In this document: positions 1 through 10,189 of the stretch, piece by piece | Layout: each line of letters starts with the position of its first letter | Numbering within the stretch: position 1 is the first letter of the stretch | NCBI GenBank assembly: GCA_036924285.1 | Contig: JAYKYS010000014.1 | Location: 3,658,001-3,722,000 of the forward strand | DNA length: 64,000 bases | Direction: 5' to 3' | From: Asterella californica | Taxonomy: Eukaryota; Streptophyta; Marchantiopsida; Marchantiales; Aytoniaceae | Position numbers and translations under genes: made by a program | Notes under the pieces: generated by a model | Told to the model about the DNA's origin: nothing | What the model saw: the letters and a program-made list of their open reading frames with translations, nothing else | The model's database searches: none

Positions 1-829
1 ACTCTCCCTCATCTGATTGAGCATCCTCAGTAGAACTCTCCTATTTATATTGTGGCAGATTACCGTTTAGTCCATAACTAATTTAAAGTAAGAAGTTAAT
101 CAAGAGGGTCACAGTTGATATTAAGCGTAATACAATCATTAACCACTTCATCCCCATAAGGTATAAAGTTCCTTACGTTTCACTTAAACTTGTCTTACCG
201 CTGCAGATACAGGAACACTTTTGAATTATCTCATGAATCTCATGGTAAGTTTCTAAAGCATAAAGATGTACAAGAAGGGTTAGGCCAATTTATAGGCAAT
301 ACTGAGCACGAAGATGGAAAAGAGATATAAGAGAAAAAAAGGATTCTCTTAATACAGAACAACTGTAGCTCAGTGGTTAACTGAATTTTTTTGTTTTTCT
401 TACTTTTTTTTCCGTCCTTGAGCTCTACTCTAACCTAGTTATTAAGTACCATTATAACATACATTAGCAAGAAAGTCAAAAAGTGATGGGAAGCTAAAGC
501 AAGGGAACGAGTCTGACTCAGCATCAGAGAGTACAACCGTTCTGAAGACGGTTGCAAGATGAAAGTGACATTCAAACCACTCCACTCGTTCTATGAACCG
601 GACGTTTTCCTGTCAAGGAGCAAGCTTCGTAGTCGGTACTCGATGGAAGCTTCGTAGTCAGTACTCGACCGAAGAACTGTGGACGACAATGCTTCTGCTT
701 GAACTGCTCCACAGGAAACTGAAACTGACACGCGGTTGCTTGCTAGCGGGTAACATATCAAACATCTCACTGGACTTTTCCAAGACATGTACAACCTTTC
801 TTCGACCGGACTATTAACTAGTGTAAGAA
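1..829 (-). repeat. Arm repeat, outer part, inverted orientation (window begins inside it)
   Basis: This stretch is the reverse complement of about 12853-13650 and 60550-61400, and it reads in the same direction as 51033-51600. The copy at 51033 lacks an internal segment corresponding to roughly 212-505 here. Small open frames near 593-817 recur in all four copies but contain only repeat sequence with no recognisable domain, so I do not call a gene. A TATA-like CCTATTTATATTG lies near 39-52. Confidence 0.8.
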
Positions 830-1690
830 GGGTCCGTTTTCAGTTTCAAATCGCTCAAAACTATCTCTGGAAGATAGGTGAATCTAGGCCTTCCTCCCTG
901 GAGGAAGATTCAAGAGTCATGTTTAACGTACCTTTTCTAACTCTTGCTTCCCCTATGAAGTGATAGAAGCTTTGCAGTATTCTTTATGCATATGATATTC
1001 AATAATTATACGCCAAGTGAATTGTTACATGCTCTTTCGAATGTATTAATTCGAGTGCTAGGCGTTTCCATCACATGTACATGCCCTTAGATGCGTTTCT
1101 GAACCATTCTCATACAATTCCACAGCCAGTTTAAATGGTTTACGCCCAAGAGCATCCGGCTATGGGATTAAAGCACAAAGTTCGAGTACCACGCAGACCA
1201 TGATGGCATAGAATGAGACTAACCTAAACTGAGTCTTGCAGTTTTAGTTCTTGTGAGGCCCTTGAAAATAATCATGTCCTTGATTGTGGCTAGTGTCAGT
1301 ATTGGTGTTATGGCTGCTTGCCCATTCAAGTGCATATGAAGTTTGGAAAACAGAAGTCTTACAAGGGTTTCTATCAGGGACATGATTATTCTCAAGGGAG
1401 TCACAAGAACTAAAACTGCAAAACATGGGTAATAGGATTTCTTTTGTTTCGGTATCAGTACATATCCTTCCCTACGGACTTGTACATTGAATTTCGTTTT
1501 TTCTTATCAGAAAATATATAAATATTATAATAAATTATGGTGAAAAATCAAATTAATTTATAATTGATATATGTTAAACCGTTAGAATTGCCAAAAATCC
1601 AAATAGAAACCAAGTTAAGACTACGCTACTGGAAGTATAAATCCAAGAAAGACTTCATTTTGTGAGGACATTAATTTATGAACTAAACCT
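830..1690 (-). repeat. Arm repeat, inner part, left member of an inverted pair
   Basis: This segment is the near-complete reverse complement of about 3260-4140, and it recurs in direct orientation at about 51590-52465. The inverted pair flanks spacer X (1691-3259), so 830-4140 looks like an element with terminal inverted repeats of about 850 bp. Short open frames at 1219-1426 are mirrored at 3530-3737 and 52001-52186; they follow the repeat and show no domain. The outermost arm sequence continues beyond the inverted pair on both sides. Confidence 0.75.
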
Positions 1691-3259
1691 TCTCGCTAGA
1701 AGGGTTAGAGCTTTAAATTAATGTACACCTCATGTCTTGAGAAGAATATCCTCCGTTTATTTCCTTCTGATAGATCAGCACGAAACGTAACTACCCTAAC
1801 AAGTTGGACAAGATAAAAGTTGTAAAGAATTTAAAGTCTTCTAAAATTACCATTTTGAGGATTAACAAGCTATAGACGAGACGAAAGTTGAGCAGAGTCT
1901 GTAAAAAATAAGAAAAGAAGTAGTTTCTAATGGACTTCCTGATGTTGGCGTGGATGGAAAAAGAAGGTGGAAGAGGTTTCACATCCAATTTGCACAATGA
2001 TAAAGGACGAGTTAGAAAGGATTTGTTGTATCTTTCAAATCAGATCCATGATGTGACCTACTAATAACCAAACAAAATTTATTATTTAGAGACACATTTC
2101 CAGTTTGAAACGCCAGTCTTGGCCGATTGGAATAAGGGAAACTAATTCATTTCGGGTAGCCCACCACTCAAACTAGGGTTTAAGTTTATCATATTATAAA
2201 CTAAGTGGCCATATGAGACAAGTCTTCGGTTTTGGATTACAGCTTCCGGAGGGAAAAAAGTATTATTCTAGTACAGTCACAACTTTGGAACGCAAAAGTT
2301 GAATTTCAATGCTTAATATTTGGATTTTATATGTTATATGAAAAACAACTCACCTAAGTACAAAACCCAACATTCTATTGAAAGTTTTCATACTTACCGA
2401 ACCTTATGTTCCACTTATATAGTAGTAAATGATAAAGGTTATTACCTATCTTTTGAAGTCTTTGCAGATCACGAGAATGTCCATGTGAGTTCATTACAAC
2501 GGAACTCGGACCAGAAGCTTCGTTAACAATTTTATCGCGGACCATGGGCTATCCATGTGAGTCCATCGCAATGGGACTCAGACCAAAAGCTCTGCTAACA
2601 GATTGGAGGTGCACGCCGAATTTTCTATTTCACTTTTATAAATGATAAATGTTATTATCTATCCCTTGGGGTCTTTGTGGATCATGGGACTGTCCATGTG
2701 AATCCACCACAACGGGACTCGGAACAGAAGCTTCGCTCACAGTAATCAACATTTCACATGCATATGTACTTTGGGGAGCACGTCTTTCAACACTCCCTTT
2801 ATGTTTGGATTTTCTCGTTTCTCTAGGTTGATTAACACTTAATCTTTATAAAATATTTTAATCTTTCTTGTCAGTTATAGGATTTTCACTTAACACTTAT
2901 ATCTTCTCTGGATAACAACAAGTGGATATGATCTCAAAGTTGATCTTGCATGCATATTTAGCCATAAGTGAATACATGGACATATTTGCACAACTTTGAT
3001 ACTTGCAGTAATTGTCGTTATGGAGTAAAAATTGACGTATCTCATCTTCAATTTTTAGTTTTTCTAAAAGTTTATAGACAACCCTCCTCTTCTTCATGTG
3101 AGTGCGTTAAAATTTTATTTCCATTTTTATCCGCAGGTAATTAATATTACATTGTAAAGTTAGTGTACTTCGCGCAAGCTTATGCAAGAATAAATTTGGG
3201 TTACGGTAAATTTACTGGACATTAGAGTTTAAACATATAGTGCATAAATAAAGGAGAAG
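1691..3259. repeat. Spacer X between inverted arms (about 1.6 kb)
   Basis: This is AT-rich sequence without a recognisable gene. The same sequence, diverged and in the opposite orientation, occupies 58600-60300. Matching small frames (2897-3097 minus against 58793-58990 plus; 1791-1997 minus against 60001-60207 plus) are similar in both copies. They are about 65 codons, have no known domain and carry frame-disrupting differences, so I treat them as repeat sequence and not genes. Confidence 0.65.
2461..2745. repeat. Three degenerate direct repeats inside spacer X
   Basis: Three units begin near 2480, 2550 and 2690. Each reads roughly GTCCATGTGAGTYCA, then an AACGGGACTCGGACCAGAAG-like block, then a TTCG-TAACA-like end. 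Spacing is irregular (about 70 and 140 bp). The flipped copy of spacer X carries the same repeats around 59210-59500. I see no coding or RNA function. Confidence 0.6.
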
Positions 3260-4147
3260 GTTTAGTGCATAAATTAATGTTCTCACAAAATGAAGTTTTT
3301 CTTGCATTTTTACTTCCAGCAGCGCATCAGTTAGATCTTCATTTATGGTTTATATTTGGATTTTTTGGTAACTCTAACCGTTTAACATATATCAGTTATA
3401 TTAATTTTATTTTTCACAATAATTTCTAATAATATTTATATATTTTCTGATAAGAAAAACGAAATTCAGTGTACAAGGCCGTGGGGAAGGATATGTACTG
3501 ATACCGAAACAAAAGAAATCATATTACCCATGTCTTGCAGTTTTAGTTCTTGTGAGTCCCTTGAGAATAATCATGTCCCTGATAGAAACCCTTGTAAGAC
3601 TTCTGTTTTCCAAACTTCATATGCACTTGAATGGGCAAGCAGGCAAAACACCAATACTGGCACTAGCCACAATCAAGGACATGATTATTTTCAAGGGCCT
3701 CACAAGAACTAAAACTACAAGACTCAGTTTAGGTTAGCCTCATTCTATGCCATCATGGTGTGCGTGGTACTGCAATTTTGTGCTTTAATCCCATAGCCGG
3801 ATGCTTTTGGGCGTAAACCATTTAAACTGGCTTTGGAATTGTATGAGGATGGTTCAGAAACGCATCTTAAGGGCATGTACATGTGATGGAAATGCCTAGC
3901 ACTCGAATTAATACATTCGAAAGAGTTATGAGAATAATTCACTTGGCGTATAATTATTGAATATCATATGGATAAAGAATACTGCAAAGCTTCTATCACT
4001 TCATAGGGGAAGCAAGAGTTAGAAAAGGAACGTTAAACATGACTCTTGAATCTTCCTCCAGGGAGGAAGGCCTAGATTCAACTATCTTCCAGAGATAGTT
4101 TTGAGCGATTTGAAACTGAAAACGGACCCTTCTTACACTAGTTAATA
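3260..4147 (+). repeat. Arm repeat, inner part, right member of the inverted pair
   Basis: This is the reverse complement of 830-1690. It continues, after removal of the transposon at 4148-12852, into 12853 onward, so it is the proximal part of the long forward arm. The equivalent place in the inverted arm is 51590-52465. Confidence 0.75.
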
Positions 4148-4162
4148 GGGGTGTCAGAGTTA
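4143..4162 (+). repeat. Left target duplication (TAATA) and 15-bp terminal inverted repeat of the Harbinger element
   Basis: TAATA at 4143-4147 is followed by GGGGTGTCAGAGTTA. The flank is arm sequence that resumes at 12853. TAATA as a 5-bp duplication or TAA as a 3-bp duplication explain the junction equally well, because the empty site reads TTAATAGTCC. Confidence 0.85.
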
Positions 4163-4226
4163 GTGTCCGTAGTGATTATTCTACTCCCCGCGGGCATGAG
4201 TTACGGACAACGGCCATTCCGGTTGC

Positions 4227-4271
4227 GGGTACCTCAAGAGGTACCCGCAGAAACTAGCCGCGGCTAGTTTG
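4227..4271. repeat. Two short palindromes near the left transposon end
   Basis: GCGGGTACCTCAAGAGGTAC followed by CCGC forms a hairpin with 11-bp arms around 4227-4250. AAACTAGCCGCGGCTAGTTT (about 4252-4271) is a perfect palindrome directly after it. They lie between the terminus and the transposase promoter. They could be protein-binding or hairpin sites of the transposon, but that is inference. Confidence 0.5.
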
Positions 4272-4445
4272 TCATTGCCCGTTTTAGTTTTGGCCGTGAA
4301 ATAAATTGTGTGGGTAGTACATGGTTATTAAATGCACTAAATCCCGCATTTTTTTCAAAATGGAAAAGAACTGCACGCGTAACATCGGTAGCCTGAGAGC
4401 GTTTCTTTTCAGTATCACGATGTAGCAAAAGGAACTGCTCCTTCA

Positions 4446-4575
4446 GCGCTTGAGTCTTTCAGCGTGAGTCTTTCAGCATGCGGCGTTTCAACATCGCGAT
4501 CTAGGGGAAAAGGAGGGCTCCTTTAGCGCTTGAGTCTTTCAGCAGCTTTAGCGCTTGAGTCTTTCAGTGCGTTGT
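4446..4575 (+). promoter_or_regulatory. Iterated GAGTCTTTCAG motif upstream of the transposase
   Basis: Four copies of GAGTCTTTCAG, mostly in the longer form AGCGCTTGAGTCTTTCAG, occur just before the transposase start codon at 4622. Their position suggests promoter elements, but no clear TATA box accompanies them and function is unproven. Confidence 0.35.
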
Positions 4576-4621
4576 GTCGATTTAACATCCTCGTGTAACA
4601 CTCTCAGCTTGCGATCTCACC

Positions 4622-5947
4622 ATGCCTCGTGTTTCAGGTAGAAAAGATTTGTTAGCAAGTTTAGAAGAAATTTTAGACATGCGGGTGATGTTAGCATCAT
4701 CTAGCTCAGATTGTTCCAGCGATTCGAGTGAAGATGAGAGAAAAACGCCAGAGATATCAGAGAACGAGTTCACTACCTCTAGTGAGGAAGATGATGATTC
4801 AGACGACGAATTCTTAGAGTTTTACAGGATTCTGTCTACTTCGCGCTATATAGAAAGACCACGACAGTTTACCTTCTTCAAGAGTCAAGATTTCTATCAA
4901 AATTATTTTGATAATCTTCCTCCTGATGCTTTTCGTCAAATCACAAGGATGGATCGGAGAAGTTTCGCAAAGTTGGTAGCTTTGGTTGAAGGACACCCTG
5001 TTTTTCACAATAGAGCTCGACTAAAACAAGCTCCTGTGTCATTACAAGTCGCTGTGACATTGGATCGATTTGGACATGATGGAAATGGCGCTGCACTTGG
5101 AAGATCTATGTTGCTCTGGGGTATAGGACATGGAACGATGGTTCTATATACTCAAAGAGTGATGAAGGCTCTGGAGTCGACTCTGAAATCATCAATACGA
5201 TGGCCGAATCGTGAAGAGAGGAAGGTAAACTCCGAAGCTTTTGCAGCAAAAGGATTTCCTGGATGTATAGGTTTGATTGATGGTACCTTATTACCTTTAT
5301 CACAAAGACCTAGATATGACGGAGAAACATATTATGATAGAAAATGCAACTACTCGATAAATACACAAGTTGTATGCTGTCTGAGGAAAAGGATTTTTTT
5401 TTTATTCTCAGGCATGCCAGGGAGCTGTCAAGACATCACATGTTTACGAAAGTCTTTTCTCTGGAAACATATGAATAGTGCTGGTCCATTATTTGATCCT
5501 GATCAATATTTACTTGGAGATTCAGGATACTCTCCTATGCTTCACCTCGTTCCTTCTTTCAGGATGGCCACTGGAGATAAAGAAAAACAGGATTTCAATA
5601 CCTGCTTAGCACACGCAAGAGTTGCAAATGAGCACTGTATTGGTATCCTGAAATCCAGATGGCACTCTTTGAAACAAGTGAGGACACAACTGAAAAATAG
5701 ATCTGAGAATAAGTTTCTAGTTAGATGGGTAGGATGTTGCGCTATGTTGCATAATTTTCTAAGCAAGAATGAAGACGAGTGGACTGAAACCGATGGAGAA
5801 TTAGTTATAGAGACAGAAAGAGATATAGAATCACCTCTTGGATACAATGAAGCTAACACCACTTCGGGAATACAACAAAGATCTCGAGTTATGTCTATTT
5901 GTCTTCGACAGAACAGAAATCCAGGAGGTTTTTTATTTAAACCATAA
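4622..5947 (+). CDS. PIF/Harbinger transposase (DDE_4 superfamily)
   Basis: This is a single-exon frame of 441 codons. Residues 15-65 are Ser/Asp/Glu-rich and look disordered. Residues about 100-190 form the helix-turn-helix region seen in this family, with FGHDGNGAALGRS-like and GIGHGTMVLYTQRV-like segments. The catalytic core follows: the first Asp in CIGLIDGT (D220), the second in LLGDSGYSP (D300) and the Glu in ANEHCIGILKSRW (E337). This is the DDE triad with the usual family spacing, and no stop or frameshift interrupts it. The start at 4622 sits in a good context (CACCATGCC). The enzyme would cut and rejoin the transposon ends in the nucleus, normally helped by the Myb-like protein encoded at 11457-12581. 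The lysine- and phenylalanine-rich C-terminus ends in the transposon-specific region. An intact triad and intact termini suggest possible recent activity. Confidence 0.93.
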   Translation: MPRVSGRKDLLASLEEILDMRVMLASSSSDCSSDSSEDERKTPEISENEFTTSSEEDDDSDDEFLEFYRILSTSRYIERPRQFTFFKSQDFYQNYFDNLPPDAFRQITRMDRRSFAKLVALVEGHPVFHNRARLKQAPVSLQVAVTLDRFGHDGNGAALGRSMLLWGIGHGTMVLYTQRVMKALESTLKSSIRWPNREERKVNSEAFAAKGFPGCIGLIDGTLLPLSQRPRYDGETYYDRKCNYSINTQVVCCLRKRIFFLFSGMPGSCQDITCLRKSFLWKHMNSAGPLFDPDQYLLGDSGYSPMLHLVPSFRMATGDKEKQDFNTCLAHARVANEHCIGILKSRWHSLKQVRTQLKNRSENKFLVRWVGCCAMLHNFLSKNEDEWTETDGELVIETERDIESPLGYNEANTTSGIQQRSRVMSICLRQNRNPGGFLFKP

Positions 5948-6119
5948 TAAAAATCAGTCTCGATGATTTCTTGTTGTTTGATTTTGCACTTTTCTCTCTC
6001 TTGTGCATGAATGTTTGTGTTCTCTCTGACAGCTACAGATCGCACTTGTTCCCACAATGCGTGATAAGATCGCACTTGTGTTCTCAGTTTAGTTAGTAAA
6101 GTGTTTAGGTGTTTAGCGA

Positions 6120-6910
6120 GAAGATTTCGCGTTGAGTGCGATATGAGACGACTCGTGAATACCACACAGGACCACTCAGTGCGACGCGAGTTGCCTAGGA
6201 CCATCTCAGTGCGACGTGAAATGCTAAAATACGAAAATCATGTCTATAGGTCGCACTGAGTGGAATGATCAATAACGAATCGCACAAGGAAGGCTCAGTG
6301 CGACTGATAAGGATTCCCACTGCGACCCAGTGACCTCACGGGTCGCACTCTATCGCGGCCTTACACTCTATCGCGGGTCGCACTTGGATCACCCCAGTGC
6401 GACTTGCGACCCAACAGTGCCGGTCGCACTGACACGACCTCGGTCGCAGTGGGCACCCCTGCGGGTCGCACTAGGTGATCCTCAGTGCGACCCCAAAGTT
6501 CCGGTCGCACTGACACGACCTCGGTCGCAGTGGGCTCCCCTGCGGGTCGCACTAGGTGATCTCAGTGCGACCCCACAGTTCCGGTCGCACTGACACGACC
6601 TCGGTCGCAGTGGGCTCCCCTGCGGGTCGCACTAGGTGATCTCAGTGCGACCGCAGTGCCCATCGCACTGGACATGCCCTGCGGGTCGCACTAAGAGATC
6701 CTTAGTGCGATCGCAGTGATTGTCGCACTGGGGGTGCGACAGTCCGCAGTGGACACTCGCTGCTGTCGCACTAGGATCACCTCAGTGCGACCGCAGTGCC
6801 GGTCGCACTGGGAACGCGACACTCCGCACTGGACACTCCCTGCAGTCGCATTGAAACTACCCGGTCGCACTAAAACACTGGTCACCGCACTGAAACCACC
6901 TCTGTCGCAC
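6120..6910. repeat. TCGCACT/AGTGCGA array I, downstream of the transposase
   Basis: This stretch has dozens of TCGCACTG and CAGTGCGA cores in both orientations. It includes an almost perfect tandem of three units starting at 6421, 6502 and 6582 (period 80-81 bp, each with CGGTCGCACTGACACGACCT). The region is GC-rich compared with its surroundings. Open frames at 6330-6593 and 6361-6885 merely translate the repeat. Position suggests a structural or protein-binding array, or a 3' region shared by the transposase and the converging FCP1-like gene. Confidence 0.8.
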
Positions 6911-6929
6911 TCCCAGAAGTACTCAGTAT

Positions 6930-7075
6930 CCTTATAAACACATTCTCATTCTTATAACACATCCTCATTCTTATAACACATTCTCATTCTTATAACACAT
7001 TCTCAGAAGAGAGTCCCATCGTAAACACATTCTCATAGAGTCGCATCATAGACACATTCATCATAAACACATTCT
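6930..7075 (+). repeat. Short tandem repeat, CACATTCTCATTCTTATAA type
   Basis: About four copies of a 19-20 bp unit (CATTCTCATTCTTATAACA) lie at about 6936-7004, followed by degenerate CATAAACACATTCTC copies up to about 7075. They lie between the array and the 3' end of the FCP1-like gene, in the intergenic space between convergent genes. Confidence 0.7.
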
Positions 7076-7315
7076 CAGAGAGTCCTCAGTAACTTGAATC
7101 ACTTGTTTTATCATAAACATGAGTTACAAAGCCACCAAAGGGGCACGAAGAAAATAGCGGCCTGTAAAGTTGAAAAGATCCCGAGAGAACGAAGAAAATT
7201 GTAGCCTGTACTACATAAGGGGCAGGAAAGAAAAAAAGGCCGCACTGGAGATTACCCAGAACACAGCATACTGTACTACATAAGGGGCAAGTCCTGCCTG
7301 AACTTATAAGTATTC

Positions 7316-10105
7316 TCAAGGAGTACTTCTAAGTTTTCTCATAAACTCCCTTTGTTGCCCGACCGGTAAACATTTCCAAGTTACCTCCGTATCTTCACGG
7401 GTCACCTCGCCCCAATATTTCTTCAACGCAGGAAAGGGATCTCTTGCGAAAGCTTGAGAGTACTTCGCTTGAACATACATGGGAGTTTCCCATGTATTGT
7501 CCAACCAGTTTCTCAACCAAGGCAAAAGAACACTCAACAAATAATCATCTCGATCTAAATCTGTCGAGTCAGGGGAAAACGAAGGAGGATGAAGTGCATT
7601 ATACGGATGATTAGTGATGTTTTTCTCAGGAGAATCATCTATCAGAAGACAATCTCGGGTACAAAGATTAAAACTATACAGACGTGTAAAGTCTTTCAGG
7701 TAAAGATAATTCCCTGTGGCAGCTTCTCTGATTGTTTTGAATCGTAAACACATGTTTTGTGCCCATACTTTGCACACCTGCAAAAGAGAAACATAACACA
7801 AATCAGTGCGACAGATAACTCAAAAGGAGCATATATGCTCAGGGTTACACAATAGAAATAATTGTACGTGCGATAAGCCATTTCTGAATCATCACTTACT
7901 TGACCCGAGGCCACTCCATGAGGAAGATACGCCTTCCTTTCCATGTCTCTGAGGATGGCATTACAGTTCGTCTGAGTTCGGGAAGTCCAGATCATAAGAT
8001 GGAATTCGCTGCAACACGCTTCCATGAACTCTCTGACGCCTTTTCGAACTACATAACAAAGAGGACTCTTCTGGCAGTTCTCTACCTTGTATCCTCTTTC
8101 TTTAGCCCCCTGGAGTTCCATGTTATTACGACCCACCTTGATTAGCATTCCATTCAAATCTACTATCAAAGTCTTCTTCCTGCAAACGCTAGGATCCACC
8201 AAATGGGGAAAAAAAGTCTCAGAAGCTTGGACACGTGAGGCCTCCGCTCTCAAGCCTGACACCTCCTCGCGTATCCGGGTTAAGACTTTCTCTTGTGAGG
8301 AAACTCGCTCGTTCACCTCATACTCTTCCTTCTTTGCTATCACGATCCTGTTGGAAATTTCCGTTTCTTCTTGTTTTCTCGCGGCTAGACGCCTGTCCAA
8401 CTCCTCTATCTCTCGTGTCTTCGACAGTAGTGTTGCATCTTCCACTCCTGTACGAGTAGGAGACAATCCCGCTGCAAAAAAATAAAATGAAAAAACTTGT
8501 TAAGACAAGTTTACCATTCACAAACTAAACTTGTTACTGCCGCACTGAAGGGGCACTGTGCGTCTTGAAGGGGCACTGTGCGTCTTGTGGCCGCACTGTG
8601 CGTTGAGTGTCAGTGCGGCCGATCGCACTATGAGGAATGTGGCCGCACTAAGAAATCTCAGTGCGGTCCACAATCGCACTGCTAGACCCATGGCCGCACT
8701 GCAAGGATCTCAGTGCGATGGGCCGCACTGAGATTACCCAGTGCGGCCCACAATCGCACTGCGCGATCGATGGGCCGCACTGAAGGGTGTCAGTGCGTCC
8801 TGTGGCCGCACTGAAGGATCTCAGTGCGGCCCACTGATGCACTGCGCGACCCATGGCCGCACTGAAGGGCCTCGGTCGCGATCGGACGCACTGTGCGTCT
8901 TGTGATCGCACTGAAGGATCTCACTGCGGCCCATAATCGCACTGAGTAGTGAGTGCGACTATCAAGTCGCACTAAGACTTCCCGCGACTATCTACTCACA
9001 ACCGCACTAAAACTATGAGTGCGATCCACTCATACACTAAGCGCCCTCAAAGCACAAGATTGCCTATGGCCGCAGTAGCTCTCAATCAGTGCGACCCACA
9101 GCGTCAGAGTCATGAGCTGGAAGAGAAATATCATAACAAAAACATGAGAATGTACAAACAAACTAAACTTTTACCTGAATGTTGTCCATGATGGTGGATT
9201 ACACACTCGTGACGAACGAAGTCTGGAACTTGGATAGTTTCAGGTCTTGACAAACCAAGATGGATAAACACGTGAGTAAGAGCTATTCCCGCAAATGTCT
9301 CCAGAGTCCCAGCTTTTCTAACCTGTCCCATGTGTTTCTGGATACGTAAGATTTCTCCCTCCAAGTTATCCACCATGAGTTGCGCAAAGTCGTAATCTAC
9401 CTCCAGATCCTCGACTTTAGACTTGACGAACAATGCAAGTTGACCAGTGACTGTCTTAGGTCGTTTTCTCGCAAGTAATACAGCGTTAAGACACTGGAAA
9501 ACTGAAATCCATTCTGGATATGAACACTCTCTTGCAAAATATCTCTTTCCGACTTTATCATACTCTGCAAACCAGTCTGCTATGCGGACATGTCTGACGA
9601 AAGGAGGCATATCAACAACACCAGTTGGAATCACAAAAGCTTCCCTGAGTAGATCAACATTCAATTCGATTTTCTCTTCGCCGATAGTACCAATAGAAGT
9701 CTCCACGTCGTAAGACTGAATGAAAGTTTTACATAACGCAACCTTACACAAACAATCATAAAGTCAAAATAAACTAACATACCATATGCAGTACTCTTGA
9801 ATCATTCAGAAGAGGACAAGTCAGAAAGTTATCTCACATCAGGCGATGTAAAACAAGCAGAAAAGTTACTCAGAAAAGTTACTCACATCAGGCGCCGTAA
9901 AATCGAATGACAATGATATAAGTAAGCCTAGCTGATCCAAGGCTTCTTCACCAATTTCTGTCACTGCATTCCATATATCATCCTTCTCCATCCACCCCCA
10001 CTTAACCCGAGACTCTTCGTCCTCGTGGGAAGAGAACGATATGTAATATGGTCCTTCTTCCTTGGATGTTCGCTTCGGCTGCTGCCCTTCTTCTTCAGTA
10101 GCCAT
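7316..10105 (-). CDS. FCP1/NIF-type HAD-like protein, four exons, cargo of the Harbinger element
   Basis: Exons on the minus strand are 10105-9887, 9742-9175, 8471-7900 and 7777-7316. All three introns are GT-AG (donors GAT|GTGAGT, CAG|GTAAAA, CAA|GTAAGT; acceptors GTAAG|G, TTTGCAG|C, TTTGCAG|G), and the joined length is 1821 bases, 607 codons including the stop. Residues 1-73 are acidic. Residues 74-262 form a helical domain I do not recognise. Residues about 270-355 are charged and coiled-coil-like. Residues about 360-560 carry FCP1/HAD features: motif I LIVDLNGML (D367, with Asn369 where the catalytic second Asp normally is), motif II MIWTSRT (W424) and the late acidic motif LLIDDSPEKN (D500, D501). 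Plant HAD proteins of the C1271.03c-like type also have D-L-N-G. A phosphatase or pseudophosphatase role is inference. The exon 1 donor block CGCCTGATGTGAG is present twice; only the first copy keeps the frame. A start 21 bases further upstream (10126) is possible. An earlier Met-less reading of each exon alone would miss this gene. Confidence 0.75.
8530..9110. repeat. GGCCGCACTG/CAGTGCGGC array II inside intron 2 of the FCP1-like gene
   Basis: Intron 2 (8472-9174) consists almost entirely of alternating direct and inverted GCACTG cores, mostly as GGCCGCACTG and TCGCACTG separated by 10-25 bp. The core is the same as in the arrays at 6120-6910 and 10190-11280. Frames at 8648-8972 only translate the repeat. 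The gene remains spliceable around it. Confidence 0.8.
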
Positions 10106-10189
10106 CTTAAACAACAACGAGTCCACCCGACAGAATTATCACTTTTTAAACTCTACAAACTCCCTAAACCCGATCCGAAACATTCTCGG

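Noticed and set aside
362..382. TGTAGCTCAGTGGTTAACTG, a tRNA A-box-like sequence
   Set aside because: No matching B box or tRNA fold downstream; the T-rich tail follows at once. Probably chance or a long-decayed SINE.
593..817. 74-codon frame repeated in four arms (also 12852-13076, 51340-51573, 60564-60806)
   Set aside because: Conserved only because the arm is repeated. Differences between copies include length changes, there is no domain, and the opposite strand is open too.
5542..6204. 220-codon open frame on the minus strand
   Set aside because: It lies antisense to the transposase C-terminus. The catalytic-motif frame on the plus strand explains the sequence.
6330..6885. Arg/Pro-rich open frames in both orientations
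   Set aside because: They are translations of the TCGCACT array and follow its period.
7900..8485. Plus-strand frames opposite the FCP1-like exon 3
   Set aside because: They have no domain. The minus strand has splice sites, domain motifs and a homologous pseudogene.
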